From contig NZ_AQGU01000027.1 of assembly GCF_014905615.1 (NCBI RefSeq), positions 62,001 to 126,000 on the forward strand: 64,000 bases of DNA, written 5' to 3'. The translations under genes and the position numbers were made by a program. The notes beneath the pieces are model-generated. The model had not been told where the DNA came from, did no database searches, and saw only the letters and a program-made list of their open reading frames with translations. Of this stretch, positions 27,224 through 38,327 are shown one piece after another. This DNA is from Pseudoalteromonas aliena SW19 (GTDB taxonomy: Bacteria > Pseudomonadota > Gammaproteobacteria > Enterobacterales > Alteromonadaceae). Numbering within the stretch: the stretch's first letter is position 1; the number at the start of each line of letters is the position of its first letter.

Positions 27224-27907
27224 ATGTTTACTCCAGAACAAAAATACTTGATAGCCCCTTCAATTCTCTCTGCTGATTTTGCAAAACTAGGTGAAGACGT
27301 CGACAAAGTCTTGGCAGCCGGTGCCGATGTGGTGCACTTTGATGTAATGGATAATCATTATGTACCTAATCTAACTATTGGCCCTATGGTATGTAAAGCA
27401 CTTAGAGATTACGGTATTACAGCACCCATCGACGTACATTTAATGGTGAAACCAGTCGACAGCCTTATTCCCCAGTTTGCACAAGCGGGTGCCTCAATTA
27501 TTACGTTTCATCCAGAAGCGAGTGAGCATGTTGATCGCACCATCCAGCTAATAAAAGATCATGGTTGTAAAGCGGGCTTAGTGTTTAACCCTGCAACCAG
27601 CTTAAGTTATTTGGATCATGTTATTGATAAACTTGATGTCATTTTACTTATGTCGGTAAACCCCGGATTTGGCGGGCAAAGTTTTATACCTCACACGCTT
27701 GAAAAACTACGCCAAACTAAACAACGAATTGTTGAATCAGGTCGTGAAATTCGTTTGGAGGTGGATGGTGGCATTAAAGTTGATAACATTGCAGCTGCAG
27801 CAGCTGCGGGTGCAGATATGTTTGTTGCGGGTTCTGCTATTTTTAATCAACCAGATTACAAAGAGGTGATAGATCAAATGCGTGAGCAGCTCGGAAGTGT
27901 TAAATAA
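27224..27907 (+). CDS. rpe: Ribulose-phosphate 3-epimerase
   Basis: A 227-residue TIM-barrel enzyme (E. coli 225) that interconverts ribulose 5-phosphate and xylulose 5-phosphate. Motifs seen: [15 protein letters not shown], the metal/catalytic [24 protein letters not shown], the phosphate loop [16 protein letters not shown] and [11 protein letters not shown] with the catalytic Asp. Its stop overlaps the gph start by one base, as part of the conserved dam-rpe-gph-trpS order. Confidence 0.98.
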   Translation: MFTPEQKYLIAPSILSADFAKLGEDVDKVLAAGADVVHFDVMDNHYVPNLTIGPMVCKALRDYGITAPIDVHLMVKPVDSLIPQFAQAGASIITFHPEASEHVDRTIQLIKDHGCKAGLVFNPATSLSYLDHVIDKLDVILLMSVNPGFGGQSFIPHTLEKLRQTKQRIVESGREIRLEVDGGIKVDNIAAAAAAGADMFVAGSAIFNQPDYKEVIDQMREQLGSVK

Positions 27908-28572
27908 TGAAGTACGATGTCGCTTTATTTGATTTAGATGGAACCTTGGTTGATAGCGTTTATGATTTATACATTGCCCTTAATCTTACCTTGAGTGAAC
28001 TCGCTTTTCCTATTGTTAGTCAGCGCTTAGTTGAAAGCTGGGTAGGTAATGGTATTGAAGTACTAGTAAAACGCGCTTTAAGCGGTGATATGCAAGTTAG
28101 CGAACATTTAGATGAAGCACTAAGTAGCAAAGCAACAACGCAGTTTCATATGCACTATGAGCATCAAGTTGGTGAATACAGCTTATTGTACCAACATGTA
28201 GAAACAGGCCTTGCGGCACTTCGTGGTATGCCAAAAGCGTTAATTACAAATAAAGCCCGTATATTTACAGAAAAGCTACTTGATAAACTAGCGCTAACAA
28301 GCCACTTTGATGTGATTATTTGCGGTGATGATATGGCAAAAAAACCATCGCCGGAACCATTGCTTTTTGCTTGCAAAAAGCTAAATGTTGAACCCAATAA
28401 AGCCATAATGATAGGCGATTCAAAAAGCGATATACTCGCCGCTAAAGCCGCTAATATAGACGTAATTGCACTTAGTTACGGCTATAATCAAGGCGAAAAT
28501 CTTGAGGATTATAATCCGCAGTACCTATGCGATAACTTCTTAGATATAATACCTGTTCTAACACAGCGTTAA
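27907..28572 (+). CDS. gph: Phosphoglycolate phosphatase
   Basis: A 221-residue HAD-superfamily phosphatase. The nucleophile motif DLDGTLVDS is at residues 8-16, motif II is ALITNKAR, the lysine is in KKPSPEPL, and motif IV is MIGDSKSDILAAKAA. It removes phosphoglycolate arising from oxidative DNA damage. Position between rpe and trpS supports Gph rather than another HAD enzyme. Confidence 0.93.
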   Translation: MKYDVALFDLDGTLVDSVYDLYIALNLTLSELAFPIVSQRLVESWVGNGIEVLVKRALSGDMQVSEHLDEALSSKATTQFHMHYEHQVGEYSLLYQHVETGLAALRGMPKALITNKARIFTEKLLDKLALTSHFDVIICGDDMAKKPSPEPLLFACKKLNVEPNKAIMIGDSKSDILAAKAANIDVIALSYGYNQGENLEDYNPQYLCDNFLDIIPVLTQR

Positions 28573-28604
28573 ATATTATTCATTAAGCAAAATAAAGGAA
28601 AATC

Positions 28605-29609
28605 ATGAGTAAACCAGTAGTTTTAAGCGGCATTCAGCCAACCGGTGGTATGACAATAGGCAACTATGTTGGCGCTATTAACCAGTGGCTAAAGTTACAG
28701 GAAGACCACGAAAGTTTCTTTATGTTAGTAGACTTACACGCTATTACGGTTCGCCAAGAGCCTGAATTACTGCGCTCTCGTGTGTTGGATGGTATTGCTC
28801 TATACGCGGCATGTGGCATTGATCCTGAAAAATCTGCGTTATTTGTACAGTCGCAAGTACCTGAGCACGCACAGTTAGCGTGGGTATTAAATTGTTACGC
28901 GCAGATGGGCGAGCTTAATCGAATGACTCAGTTTAAAGATAAGTCATCTAAGCATGCAAATAATGTAAACGTGGGCTTATTTTCATACCCAGTATTGCAA
29001 GCGGCGGATATTTTATTATACCAAGCTGACCAAGTACCTGTAGGGGATGATCAAAAGCAGCATTTAGAGCTGACTCGCGATATAGCAACACGCTTTAATA
29101 ATTTATACGGTGACGTATTTAAATTACCAGAGCCGTACATTCCACAGTTTGGTGCACGCGTAATGAGCTTGCAAGATCCACTTAAAAAGATGTCTAAGTC
29201 TGACGAAAACCCAAATGGTTACATCATGTTATTAGATGAGCCTAAACAAATTGTGAAAAAGCTTAAAAAAGCAGTAACTGATTCAGATGAGCAAGCGCGC
29301 ATTTACTTCGATCGCGCAGAAAAGCCAGGTGTGTCAAACTTGCTTACTTTATTGAGTGTTGCAACTAAGCGCTCAATTGAAGACTTAGTGCCTGAGTATG
29401 AAGATAAAATGTATGGCCACTTAAAGAAAGATACAGCTGATGCAGTTGTCAACATGATTGAGCCGATTCAAGCACGTTTTAAAGAGATCAGAGAAGATCA
29501 AAACCTACTTGATAGCATAATGAAATCAGGTGCTGAAAAAGCCAGTGTACACGCTGAGAAAACACTGAAGTCGGTATACGATGCGCTTGGTTTTATACCT
29601 CGCGGTTAA
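28605..29609 (+). CDS. trpS: Tryptophanyl-tRNA synthetase
   Basis: A 334-residue class I synthetase (E. coli 334). The HIGH-type motif appears as TIGNYVGAI in [13 protein letters not shown], and the second motif is [11 protein letters not shown]. Other conserved segments are [10 protein letters not shown] and [24 protein letters not shown]. An AAAGGAAAATC ribosome region lies upstream. A strong terminator 22 bases after the stop ends the aroK-to-trpS run. Confidence 0.98.
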   Translation: MSKPVVLSGIQPTGGMTIGNYVGAINQWLKLQEDHESFFMLVDLHAITVRQEPELLRSRVLDGIALYAACGIDPEKSALFVQSQVPEHAQLAWVLNCYAQMGELNRMTQFKDKSSKHANNVNVGLFSYPVLQAADILLYQADQVPVGDDQKQHLELTRDIATRFNNLYGDVFKLPEPYIPQFGARVMSLQDPLKKMSKSDENPNGYIMLLDEPKQIVKKLKKAVTDSDEQARIYFDRAEKPGVSNLLTLLSVATKRSIEDLVPEYEDKMYGHLKKDTADAVVNMIEPIQARFKEIREDQNLLDSIMKSGAEKASVHAEKTLKSVYDALGFIPRG

Positions 29610-29630
29610 ATTATATAAGTTTAAAAACAA

Positions 29631-29660
29631 AAAATGCCGCTTTATTAAGCGGCATTTTTT
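29631..29660 (+). terminator. Rho-independent terminator of trpS
   Basis: A 12-base perfect stem, AAAATGCCGCTT (29631-29642) / AAGCGGCATTTT (29647-29658), with a TATT loop and a T-run. Confidence 0.93.
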
Positions 29661-29766
29661 ATATGATACGGATTAATAGAATTATATTTATATAGAAGCT
29701 TATTTGCCCGCCACTTTATAACTCTAGAGTACTCAACACCGACTTTCTTTATGGTAAGTAAAACCT

Positions 29767-32592
29767 CTATTTACTTAAGAGAGGTTTTAAGTAATGTCCT
29801 GTATGTGAACGCTCACATTCGGCTACTTCTTCTGGTGTACCTGCAATGAGTATTTCACCACCGCCAGCACCGCCTTCAGGTCCTAAATCGATAACCCAGT
29901 CTGCTGTTTTAATAACATCAAGATTGTGCTCAATAACCACAATTGTATTGCCGTGATCGCGCAAGCGATGAAGCACAACAAGCAGCTGTTCAATATCAGC
30001 AAAGTGTAAGCCTGTTGTTGGCTCGTCCAATATATAGAGTGTTTTACCGGTATCACGCTTTGATAGCTCGCGCGCTAATTTTACACGTTGCGCCTCACCA
30101 CCAGAGAGAGTAGTAGCGGCTTGACCTAAACGGACATACGACAAACCAACGTCCATCAGCGTTTTAAGCTTACGGGCAATAGCCGGTATTTTATCAAAGT
30201 AATCATGGGCGTCTTCAACAGTCATCTCAAGCACTTGGTGTATGTTTTTACCTTTGTATTGTACTTCGAGTGTTTCGCGGTTATAGCGCTTACTCTTACA
30301 TACGTCACACGGTACATATACATCAGGTAAAAAGTGCATTTCAACTTTAATTAAGCCGTCGCCTTGGCACGCTTCACAGCGTCCGCCTTTAACGTTAAAG
30401 CTAAAGCGGCCTACTTTGTAGCCACGTGAGCGCGCTTCTTGCGTACCTGCAAATAACTCGCGAATACCGGTAAATATACCAGTGTAGGTTGCCGGGTTTG
30501 AACGCGGAGTACGACCAATTGGGCTTTGATCTATATCGATTACTTTATCAAAATGATCCAAACCACTAATTGATTTATACGGTGCAGCTTCGGCAGTGGT
30601 TGCGCCATTTAGCTCTGTATGAGCAAGTTTAAATAAAGTGTCGTTTATTAGCGTTGATTTGCCCGAGCCTGATACACCGGTAACACAGGTCATTAAACCA
30701 AATGGAATTTTTAAATCCACACTTTTGAGGTTGTTCCCTGTAGCGCCAAATAGCTCTAGCCATTTTTCGTTCGTTGGGTGGCGTTCTTTTGGTATTTCTA
30801 TTTTACGTACGCCTGATAAAAATTGGCCCGTAACAGACTCTTTGCTTGCTAAAATATCGTCGCGTGTACCTTGAGCAATAATATGCCCACCATGAACGCC
30901 CGCGCCTGGGCCAATATCAATAATATGGTCAGCGGCACGAATAGCATCTTCATCGTGCTCTACCACAATAACGGTGTTACCTAAGTCGCGCAAATGGACC
31001 AGTGTTTGTAATAAGCGGTCGTTATCGCGTTGGTGTAATCCAATAGATGGTTCATCTAGTACGTACATTACGCCTACAAGGCCAGCACCAATTTGGCTCG
31101 CTAAGCGGATACGCTGTGCTTCACCGCCCGATAGAGTGTCGGCGCTTCGCTCAAGTGATAAGTAATTTAGGCCAACATTAATTAAAAACGATAAACGGTC
31201 GCGAATTTCTTTTAATATTTTTTCAGCAATTTGGCCTTTTTGTCCGGTGAGTGTTAACCCTTCAAAAAAGCTCATGGCTTCACCAATACTCATGCACGTG
31301 ATTGCAGGTAAGTTGGTTTGCCCAATAAATACATTTCGAGATTCTTCGCGTAAACGTGAACCATGACAGCTAGGGCACGCTTGGCTTGTTTGGTATTTAG
31401 CAAGTTCTTCGCGTACAGAGTTTGACTCGGTCTCGCGGTAGCGACGATTCATGTTGTTTAAAACGCCTTCAAACTCATGGTTACGCGTAATTAAATCGCC
31501 ACGGTCGTTACGGTAATTAAACGCAATTTTAGTGCTACCAGAGCCATCTAAAATAATTTTTTTCGAGTCGCTGTCTAAATCTTGATAAGGCACATCTAAA
31601 TCAAAACTATAATGATCCGCAACGGCTTGTAGCATTTGATAGTAATAAAAGCTGCGTTTATCCCAGCCTTTAATTGCACCGCCAGCAAGGCTGAGCTCAG
31701 GATTGTGCACTACACGATTAGGATCAAAATATTGGCGTACACCTAAACCATCACAGGTTTGGCACGCACCAGCAGGGTTGTTAAACGAAAACAAACGCGG
31801 TTCTAGTTCAGTCATTGCATAGCCACAAGTAGGGCAGGCAAAATTTGCTGAAAATAGAATTTCTTCAGCGCTGCTATCATCCATATATGCTACATGTGCA
31901 ACGCCATTAGACATTTCAAGTGCGGTTTCGAACGATTCTGCTAGGCGTTGTTGTAAGCCATCTTTTACTTTAAAACGGTCTACAACCACTTCAATGGTAT
32001 GTTTTTTATGAAGCTCAAGGGTTGGTGGATCAGATAAGTCACATACTTCACCATCTATACGGGCGCGAATGTAACCTTGGCTTGATAGCTGTTCTAATAA
32101 CTTAACATGCTCACCTTTACGCTCTTTTACTATAGGCGCAAGCAGCATTAATTTACTGCCTTCAGGCAGTGCCAAAACGCTATCGACCATTTGGCTCACT
32201 GTTTGCGCAGCAAGTGGTAAATCATGTGTAGGACATCGTGGTTCGCCAACGCGGGCAAACATGAGTCGTAAATAATCGTAAATTTCGGTAATAGTACCCA
32301 CGGTTGAGCGTGGATTATGAGACGTTGATTTTTGCTCAATAGAAATGGCAGGAGAGAGGCCTTCGATGTGATCGACATCAGGCTTTTCCATAAGCGATAA
32401 AAATTGCCTTGCATACGCAGAGAGTGATTCAACATACCGGCGTTGCCCTTCTGCATAAAGTGTATCAAATGCAAGTGATGACTTCCCCGAACCAGATAGG
32501 CCAGTAATAACTATTAATTTATCACGTGGGATGGTTAGGCTGATGTCTTTTAAATTGTGCGTGCGGGCGCCTCGGACTTCAATGTTTTCCAT
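29767..32592 (-). CDS. uvrA: Excinuclease ABC subunit A
   Basis: A 941-residue damage-recognition ATPase (E. coli 940). Two ABC modules are present, with Walker [16 protein letters not shown] near the N-terminus and [15 protein letters not shown] near residue 640. Signature motifs are [12 protein letters not shown] and [12 protein letters not shown]. Zinc ligands occur in CPTCGY/CQTCDG and [14 protein letters not shown]. It works with UvrB and UvrC in nucleotide excision repair. I see no clear LexA box in the 163 bases shared with the divergent transporter. Confidence 0.98.
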   Translation of the reverse strand: MENIEVRGARTHNLKDISLTIPRDKLIVITGLSGSGKSSLAFDTLYAEGQRRYVESLSAYARQFLSLMEKPDVDHIEGLSPAISIEQKSTSHNPRSTVGTITEIYDYLRLMFARVGEPRCPTHDLPLAAQTVSQMVDSVLALPEGSKLMLLAPIVKERKGEHVKLLEQLSSQGYIRARIDGEVCDLSDPPTLELHKKHTIEVVVDRFKVKDGLQQRLAESFETALEMSNGVAHVAYMDDSSAEEILFSANFACPTCGYAMTELEPRLFSFNNPAGACQTCDGLGVRQYFDPNRVVHNPELSLAGGAIKGWDKRSFYYYQMLQAVADHYSFDLDVPYQDLDSDSKKIILDGSGSTKIAFNYRNDRGDLITRNHEFEGVLNNMNRRYRETESNSVREELAKYQTSQACPSCHGSRLREESRNVFIGQTNLPAITCMSIGEAMSFFEGLTLTGQKGQIAEKILKEIRDRLSFLINVGLNYLSLERSADTLSGGEAQRIRLASQIGAGLVGVMYVLDEPSIGLHQRDNDRLLQTLVHLRDLGNTVIVVEHDEDAIRAADHIIDIGPGAGVHGGHIIAQGTRDDILASKESVTGQFLSGVRKIEIPKERHPTNEKWLELFGATGNNLKSVDLKIPFGLMTCVTGVSGSGKSTLINDTLFKLAHTELNGATTAEAAPYKSISGLDHFDKVIDIDQSPIGRTPRSNPATYTGIFTGIRELFAGTQEARSRGYKVGRFSFNVKGGRCEACQGDGLIKVEMHFLPDVYVPCDVCKSKRYNRETLEVQYKGKNIHQVLEMTVEDAHDYFDKIPAIARKLKTLMDVGLSYVRLGQAATTLSGGEAQRVKLARELSKRDTGKTLYILDEPTTGLHFADIEQLLVVLHRLRDHGNTIVVIEHNLDVIKTADWVIDLGPEGGAGGGEILIAGTPEEVAECERSHTGHYLKPLLSK

Positions 32593-32755
32593 GCTATCTC
32601 GTTTATTACCAAAATTATTTACTCAGTATCGCATAATACGAAGCAATATTAATCCTTGATCAATGAAAAAATCCTTACTTATAGGCGATTAATTATTGCC
32701 AAGCTTATGGTAGAATCCCCACCTCAATTTTTCATAGAGTAAGATCACGTAAATA

Positions 32756-34123
32756 ATGACCGCATCTTCACTTAATTCACGAGAAAAACGCGCCGCTGTA
32801 TCATTAGCGAGTGTGTTTGCATTTAGAATGCTCGGCTTGTTTATGCTGATGCCTGTATTGGCTATTTATGGACAATCGCTTGAAGGTTTTTCGCCTATTT
32901 GGATTGGTTTTGCCATTGGTGCGTATGGTTTAACGCAAGCTGTATTACAAATACCTATGGGCCGATTATCCGATAAAATTGGTCGTAAAAAGGTTATTGT
33001 AGGTGGCTTAATTGTATTTGCTATTGGATCGGTAGTGGCTGCATTAGCAGATTCTATTCAAATGGTTACGGTAGGCCGCGCTTTACAAGGTATGGGCGCA
33101 ATAGCCAGTGCGCTACTCGCGTTTGCTTCAGATTTAAGCCGCGATGAGCAACGACCAAAAGTAATGGCTGTCATTGGTATGAGCATAGGAATGAGCTTTG
33201 CGTTTGCTATGTTATTGGGGCCAATTGTTGCAGCTTCGTGGGGCATTGCCGGCGTATTTTGGCTGACTGCTATTTTAGCTGTTTTTGGTATATTTATTGT
33301 TACTATGCTAGTGCCAAATGCGGTAAATAAAGCACCCAAAGGCGATACGTTAGCAAGCTTTAGTGATATTAAAAAACTAATTAAACACCCTCAGTTAGCG
33401 CGATTAAATGCAGGTGTGCTGCTATTGCATTTAACCCTAACCACAATCTTTGTGGTATTGCCGAGTCAACTCATTAAAGATGGCTTGGTTGCCGATCATC
33501 ACTGGTATTTGTATATTCCAGTGTTGTTTTTAGCTTTTTTATTAATGGTCCCAATAATGATAGTGGCTATTAAAAAAGAGAAAGAAAAACAAGCATTTAT
33601 TGGCTCAGTAGCCTTGTTAACTATAAGTATGTTAGCAATGTCGGCGTGGGTAAATAGCGTAGTAGGTATTGCTGTATGTATGCTACTTTATTTTGTAGCA
33701 TTTAACTTTTTAGAAGCCACAATGCCTGCACTTGTATCGCGTATTGCACCTGCAAGCCAAAAAGGTTCAGCAATGGGGGGCTACTCATCTAGTCAGTTTT
33801 TAGGCGCCTTCTTAGGTGGTATGTTAGGCGGCTATGTAGCACAAACTACAACGACGCAAGCTGTGTTTGCGGCAGCGGCACTTGTTGGGTTAATATGGCT
33901 TATTATTGCGTGGAAAATGCAAGTCCCACCCAAAAGTAAAGTTATTAGTTTAATGACCAAATTAGATTCTGAAGAGCATGCTCAAACACTCGCTTCTCAG
34001 TTAGTTGCTTTACCAGGCGTAATAGAAGCAACTGTGGTTCGCGATGAAAATCGCAGCTATTTAAAGATTAATGATAAAGAATTTGACCTAGACCAAGCGC
34101 GTAAAGTCGCTGGTTTAATCTAA
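32756..34123 (+). CDS. yajR: MFS transporter, YajR type, with C-terminal ferredoxin-like domain
   Basis: A 455-residue, 12-helix major facilitator protein (E. coli YajR 454). The motif-A loop is [14 protein letters not shown] after TM2. A C-terminal soluble domain of about 65 residues ([23 protein letters not shown]) resembles the YAM domain, a ferredoxin-like fold described in YajR. Substrate is unknown. The location between uvrA and ssb, 20 bases before ssb, matches many gammaproteobacteria, so it likely shares a transcript with ssb. Confidence 0.85.
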   Translation: MTASSLNSREKRAAVSLASVFAFRMLGLFMLMPVLAIYGQSLEGFSPIWIGFAIGAYGLTQAVLQIPMGRLSDKIGRKKVIVGGLIVFAIGSVVAALADSIQMVTVGRALQGMGAIASALLAFASDLSRDEQRPKVMAVIGMSIGMSFAFAMLLGPIVAASWGIAGVFWLTAILAVFGIFIVTMLVPNAVNKAPKGDTLASFSDIKKLIKHPQLARLNAGVLLLHLTLTTIFVVLPSQLIKDGLVADHHWYLYIPVLFLAFLLMVPIMIVAIKKEKEKQAFIGSVALLTISMLAMSAWVNSVVGIAVCMLLYFVAFNFLEATMPALVSRIAPASQKGSAMGGYSSSQFLGAFLGGMLGGYVAQTTTTQAVFAAAALVGLIWLIIAWKMQVPPKSKVISLMTKLDSEEHAQTLASQLVALPGVIEATVVRDENRSYLKINDKEFDLDQARKVAGLI

Positions 34124-34143
34124 CATTTATAGGAGATGGTTCC

Positions 34144-34869
34144 ATGGCACGCGGTGTGAACAAAGTAATTTTGGTTGGTAATTTAGGGCAAGATCCTGAA
34201 GTTCGTTATATGCCTAACGGCAACGGTGTAGCAAATATTACCTTAGCAACTTCAGATAGCTATAAAGATAAAAACACTGGCCAAATGGTTGATAAAACTG
34301 AGTGGCACCGTGTTGTATTTTTTGGCAAGTTAGCTGAAATTGTTGGTGAATATTGTCGTAAAGGTTCACAAATTTATGTTGAAGGTAAACTTCAAACTCG
34401 TAAGTGGACCGATCAACAAGGCCAAGAAAAATACACTACAGAAATAGTTGTAGATGGCTTTACTGGTCAAATGCAAATGTTAGGCGCACGTGGTGGCGAT
34501 CAGCAAAGTGGTGGTTACCAAGGTAATCAATCACAAGGTGGACAACAAGGTGGTGGTTACCAAGGTAATCAAGCGCAAGGTGGTCAACAAAGCGGTGGTT
34601 ACGGTCAAAATAATCAAGGCCAAAATAACCAGCAACAAGGTGGTTATGCTCCACAACAGCAAACAGCACCAGCAGCGCAACCTCAGTCAGCGCCAGCACC
34701 ACAACAAAATAATCAATACCAACAACCGCAAGGCGGCTTTGCACCACAACAAAATAGTGCACCGCAGCAACAAGGTGGTTTCGCTCCTAAACCACAAAAT
34801 GCCCCACAAGGTGGTGCATCAAACCCAATGGAACCAACCATTGATTTTGACGACGATATCCCATTCTGA
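34144..34869 (+). CDS. ssb: Single-stranded DNA-binding protein
   Basis: A 241-residue protein, longer than the 178 of E. coli. The OB fold occupies residues 1-112 ([43 protein letters not shown]). A Gln/Gly/Asn-rich linker of about 110 residues follows, partly built from a 42-base tandem repeat. The acidic tail ends DFDDDIPF, the conserved docking peptide for partner enzymes. An AGGAGATGG ribosome site precedes the start. The expanded linker is a lineage-type feature that may affect cooperativity or condensation. Confidence 0.98.
   Translation: MARGVNKVILVGNLGQDPEVRYMPNGNGVANITLATSDSYKDKNTGQMVDKTEWHRVVFFGKLAEIVGEYCRKGSQIYVEGKLQTRKWTDQQGQEKYTTEIVVDGFTGQMQMLGARGGDQQSGGYQGNQSQGGQQGGGYQGNQAQGGQQSGGYGQNNQGQNNQQQGGYAPQQQTAPAAQPQSAPAPQQNNQYQQPQGGFAPQQNSAPQQQGGFAPKPQNAPQGGASNPMEPTIDFDDDIPF
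34507..34600 (+). repeat. 42-base tandem repeat in the ssb linker
   Basis: Two near-identical 42-base units (GGTTAC blocks at 34513 and 34555) encode GGYQGNQ-type sequence, followed by partial, diverged units. It is in frame and inside the disordered linker, so copy number changes would keep the frame. Confidence 0.85.
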
Positions 34870-34905
34870 CCTAAGACAAAATACAAAATGTTGAAAAAGT
34901 ATTTT

Positions 34906-34930
34906 AAAGCCGCTTAATAGCGGCTTTTTT
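34906..34930 (+). terminator. Rho-independent terminator of ssb
   Basis: AAAGCCGCT (34906-34914) / AGCGGCTTT (34919-34927) with a TAAT loop and a T-run. Confidence 0.92.
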
Positions 34931-35022
34931 GTTTTTTTGAAAATTTAAACTTGCTGTGCTGCCTTGTGTTAATAGAAATTTTGAACAACACTTCAACTAT
35001 TACATTAACGAGTGAGCAAGCT

Positions 35023-36696
35023 ATGCAACAGGTAAGGCTGTGGTTCTTAAATCAATTCAAGGCGATTTATTTACTCTTTCTTGTACTGTCACTCATTGTG
35101 CTAAACTTGACCTTAAATAATGCATTGCATGATAAGGCTCACCGCTTAGGGCAGCAGTTTGTTAAGCAAATTTACGAACTACAAATAGACCCCACTATTG
35201 ATTCCCAGATCGTTACAGCACTCGCTCAAAGTCGCGGTTTTATGCTCAAACTCGACCCATCTTCTGCTAGCTTTATACAGCCAGAGCGTGATGTTTTTTC
35301 TTATAAAACTCTCAATATAAGCTTATACCATTACCCGAGTTGGATTGTTGAAAGTTATCTATTTATATTGCTAAACCTTATTATTTTAGGGACTGCTCGT
35401 TGGTTTTATAAATGGCGAGATACTTTAAAGCCGTCACAGTTAAATTCACTTCAATATCTAATAGCGAAACCAAGTACGGCTGATGCAAAAAAAATAAAAA
35501 GTTTAATAAAACCATTAAAAAGCAGAGAGTTGAAAACTTTAGATAAGGAGGTTGTAACATGTCACAGTTTATATGTACTTATAAAATGTGATTGCAGATT
35601 TGATAAACATACTGATCAAGAAGCTAGTTTTAAAATTTTAATCATTAAAAGCTTTCCTGAGTTGCGGGAGTCATCTTTCAAACTATTGGATAATGGAAGC
35701 TTTGCTATAGCATTATTCAATGTGCCCATTATAGAGTTAGATCGGTATATAGATCGTTTACATCAACGTATTTTTTTATTATGCCAACAACATCAAAAAA
35801 CGATTGTAAGAAAAAATATTAAAGTAGGCGCATGTGATTATTGTTTTGGGGATGATCAAACAAATGTTTATCAGTTAGCGAAATCGGCGCTTACGCTTTC
35901 CCAGTTTAGCCTATTGCAGCATTGCCATCGATTATCCTTAAGCGATAACCAAGAAAAAGGCATAACAAGCAAACAAATCGTTGAAAATATTAAAACAAAT
36001 AAGTTTGTACTTTCTTTTCAACCTTTGTTTGATCTTACTGATGGTGACATTCTTCAGCATGAGGCAATTATTAAAGTTAGGCATAATACGCATGGCCTAC
36101 TCGATGCTAAGCCATATATAACGCAGGTTAAAACGGCTAAAGACGCATTAATGATAGATAAAAGTATTTTGGCAAAAATTTTGAAGTTGGTAGTTACAGA
36201 AAGCTCATCCTTGACGGTTAGTATTAATTTACACCCTGACAATTGGCTCAGTACTCAGTTTTGGGGTTGGTTATCTGTATGTGTTGATGATTTAAAGTTA
36301 AGTAGTAAGTTACAATTTGAAATAAGTGATGACTATTTCTTTGCTCATAAAGCGGCAGTGATTAATGCATTTAGAGTCATTAAAAAAGATAGCGCTCATA
36401 TCATCCTTGATAATGTTAATAGCAGTAAAAATATCCCGATGCTTATTAATTACAAAGAAGTCTGTGGATTAAAGCTCTCGTATCAATTAGTCCACCTAAT
36501 TAATGAGAAAACTCAGCACCAAAAACAAATAAAAAGAATAATAAATGCAGGGAAATTATTAAATTTACCTGTATATGCTGTCGGTGTAGAAACTCAAAAA
36601 GAATTACTTACACTGACTAAGCTTGGTGTGGCCGCAGCACAAGGCTTTTATTTTTCTAGGCCTTTACAAGAATTGACTGAAGCCGTATTTCATTAA
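35023..36696 (+). CDS. csrD: CsrD/MshH-like degenerate GGDEF-EAL protein
   Basis: About 557 residues: two membrane helices (residues about 8-26 and 110-130) flank a small periplasmic loop, followed by a degenerate GGDEF-like domain and a C-terminal EAL-fold domain. The EAL signature is replaced by HEAIIKVRH, and other catalytic positions look lost, so it is probably enzymatically inactive. This architecture right after ssb matches CsrD of enterics and MshH of Vibrio, which promotes RNase E decay of the CsrB/CsrC RNAs. The ATG at 35023 is chosen for its GAGTGAG upstream and a normal helix start; a TTG at 34951 would add 24 residues. Divergence is high, so the name rests partly on context. Confidence 0.75.
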   Translation: MQQVRLWFLNQFKAIYLLFLVLSLIVLNLTLNNALHDKAHRLGQQFVKQIYELQIDPTIDSQIVTALAQSRGFMLKLDPSSASFIQPERDVFSYKTLNISLYHYPSWIVESYLFILLNLIILGTARWFYKWRDTLKPSQLNSLQYLIAKPSTADAKKIKSLIKPLKSRELKTLDKEVVTCHSLYVLIKCDCRFDKHTDQEASFKILIIKSFPELRESSFKLLDNGSFAIALFNVPIIELDRYIDRLHQRIFLLCQQHQKTIVRKNIKVGACDYCFGDDQTNVYQLAKSALTLSQFSLLQHCHRLSLSDNQEKGITSKQIVENIKTNKFVLSFQPLFDLTDGDILQHEAIIKVRHNTHGLLDAKPYITQVKTAKDALMIDKSILAKILKLVVTESSSLTVSINLHPDNWLSTQFWGWLSVCVDDLKLSSKLQFEISDDYFFAHKAAVINAFRVIKKDSAHIILDNVNSSKNIPMLINYKEVCGLKLSYQLVHLINEKTQHQKQIKRIINAGKLLNLPVYAVGVETQKELLTLTKLGVAAAQGFYFSRPLQELTEAVFH

Positions 36697-36697
36697 A

Positions 36698-36893
36698 TAA
36701 CCTGAGCTCTGGTTAAGATATTTACTAACGTATTGAATCATGGTGATATTTAAAGTTATTTTTTCTAGCCAAAGATTTTCAGTGAAAACAAGGCGAATTT
36801 ATGCGTCAATAGGGGCCTATTGCAAGTATATTCAACGCAGTTAGCGCTGAAAGTAGCTGCTCGAGAGAGATTTATTATCCAGCGTTCAGGCTA
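36698..36893 (+). repeat. Dispersed repeat family 1, copy A (about 196 bases)
   Basis: Begins TAACCTGAGCTCTGG two bases after csrD and ends CCAGCGTTCAGGCTA, an imperfect terminal inverted repeat. Internal palindromes include CAATAGGGGCCTATTG near 36810 and a CGCAGTTAGCGCTG stem. It shares long stretches such as TATTGAATCATGGTGATATT with copy C and ATTCAACGCAGTT-type segments with copy B. No reading frame. The end of this copy supplies the TAG stop codon of the neighbouring minus-strand gene. Confidence 0.85.
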
Positions 36894-37802
36894 AATCAGC
36901 CCTCGGTATTTTAGGCCGTTCAATCCTTGCAATCCACCGGTGTGTATTGCAATTATTTTACTGCCAGTTGGGAAGTAATCCTGCTCAATAAGCTGCCACA
37001 AGGCATGCATCATTTTTCCACTGTAAATTGGCTCTAAAGGTAAGTTGTGAGTGTTATTCATATATTGACAGAATTGCCAGAGTTCAGGGGTAAACTTACC
37101 ATAACCTCCACCATGAAAATCAGTCACTAATTGCCAATTAGTTTGAGTCTTAGCTTTATTGCTTAGTTTACATATTTCACTTTTCAAGTATTCAGCCTGC
37201 TTAAGCACAGCTATACCAATAACTTGAGTTGTTAATTCACTGCCTTCAATGAGTCCTGCGAGTGTTCCGCCACTTCCCGTAGGGCAAACTAAATAGTCAT
37301 GTTGAGGCAAGCTTTGCGCTAACTCAATGCAACCTTGTATGGCAAACTCATTTGTTCCTCCTTCAGGAATGATGTATGCATTTGGGAAGCGAGCTTGAAT
37401 TTCTTTAAGATACTCAGGGTTATTACGTTGCCGATATTCAAGTCTATTAACTACGTGTAAATTCATCCCGCATTGCTGTGCAAATTGAATTGTGGGGTTA
37501 TTGTTATCGAGTTCAGGACCTCTAACAATAACATGGGTGACTAAATTAAATTCTTTTCCTGCAGCAGCACAAGCATGAAGATGATTTGAAAAAGCACCTC
37601 CAAAAGTAAGTAATTCTGTTTTGTTTAGCTCTTGCATACGGGCTAAGTTATATTTTAACTTACGCCACTTATTGCCACTTATTTGTGGGTGAAGTAAATC
37701 GTCACGTTTTATACCTAAATAAATATCCCTCTCTTTTAGAAATGTCGTATTTATTTGTTGAATAGCATTATTTTCATTTATTTTTAACTGCGGAAAATTC
37801 AT
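36891..37802 (-). CDS. D-cysteine desulfhydrase / ACC deaminase-like PLP enzyme
   Basis: A 303-residue type II PLP enzyme. The PLP lysine is in ISGNKWRKLKYNL (about residue 47), and the substrate loop is TFGGAFSNHLHACAAAG. The phosphate-binding loop is VCPTGSGGTLAGLIEGS, and the C-terminus has IHTGGLQGLNGL. The family contains D-cysteine desulfhydrase (D-cysteine to pyruvate, sulfide and ammonia) and 1-aminocyclopropane-1-carboxylate deaminase; the exact substrate cannot be assigned. It is isolated, transcribed toward csrD, and flanked by direct copies of repeat family 1. Its stop codon lies in copy A, and copy B lies 37 bases upstream of its start. Confidence 0.87.
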   Translation of the reverse strand: MNFPQLKINENNAIQQINTTFLKERDIYLGIKRDDLLHPQISGNKWRKLKYNLARMQELNKTELLTFGGAFSNHLHACAAAGKEFNLVTHVIVRGPELDNNNPTIQFAQQCGMNLHVVNRLEYRQRNNPEYLKEIQARFPNAYIIPEGGTNEFAIQGCIELAQSLPQHDYLVCPTGSGGTLAGLIEGSELTTQVIGIAVLKQAEYLKSEICKLSNKAKTQTNWQLVTDFHGGGYGKFTPELWQFCQYMNNTHNLPLEPIYSGKMMHALWQLIEQDYFPTGSKIIAIHTGGLQGLNGLKYRGLI

Positions 37803-37838
37803 ATTTTTTATCTGGGCGTGTTTTTGAACAAGAATAAG

Positions 37839-37966
37839 TAACCTAAACTTCTAGCATATTGAACCATAATGATATTTAAATTTATTTTCTCTAGTCAGAG
37901 ATTTTCAACGCAGTTTGCGCTGAAAATAACAGTTTGAAATAGATTTAATATCCAGAGTTCAGATTA
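37839..37966 (+). repeat. Dispersed repeat family 1, copy B (about 128 bases)
   Basis: Same orientation as copy A: starts TAACCTAAACTTCTAG and ends CCAGAGTTCAGATTA. It keeps ATGATATTTAAATTTATTTT and the hairpin TTTTCAACGCA / TGCGCTGAAAA, but lacks two internal segments present in copy A. No coding potential. It lies just upstream of the desulfhydrase gene. Confidence 0.82.
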
Positions 37967-38327
37967 AGTATACAGTTGCTATCGCTACTTGCACAAATGA
38001 AGCTTTTGTCATGCCTATTCAATCGAGTGCAAAATTGTAAAGAATAAACATTACTAAAGATTCTTTTTAAAGATAATTACCCCTTGTTACGCAATTTTAC
38101 TTGGGTTAATAAGTTACAAACTCGAACTCGATCCCAGCACTATTTTACGATTTGTCCGCTTTAGGAGAAATGATCGGGTTATTTACTGGCGTGGAGCACG
38201 GGAATAGTTGTAAACTAAGATAATAATTGAACAAAGCTTGTGTTTTGCGCCGCAAGTACATAGCATAAGACTTTAATTATAAAAAAAATAACGACCAAAT
38301 AATTGCCGCTTTTTGGGACTAGAATAT
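37967..38327 (+). other. Intergenic region upstream of the SUMF1/PEGA gene
   Basis: About 360 bases with no supported gene on either strand. The DNA is AT-rich apart from a slightly more GC-rich patch at 38120-38210. TAAGATAAT near 38217 could be a -10 element but has no good -35 partner. I see no terminator or RNA gene. Confidence 0.35.

Noticed and set aside
32593..32755. A LexA (SOS) box for uvrA or the yajR-ssb unit
   Set aside because: No CTG-N10-CAG with the TA-rich centre is present. The nearest sequence around 32630-32650 lacks the CTG half.
34460..34762. Minus-strand and +1-frame ORFs over the ssb linker
   Set aside because: They are produced by the repetitive Gln/Gly codons of ssb. 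The translations are repetitive with no recognisable domain.
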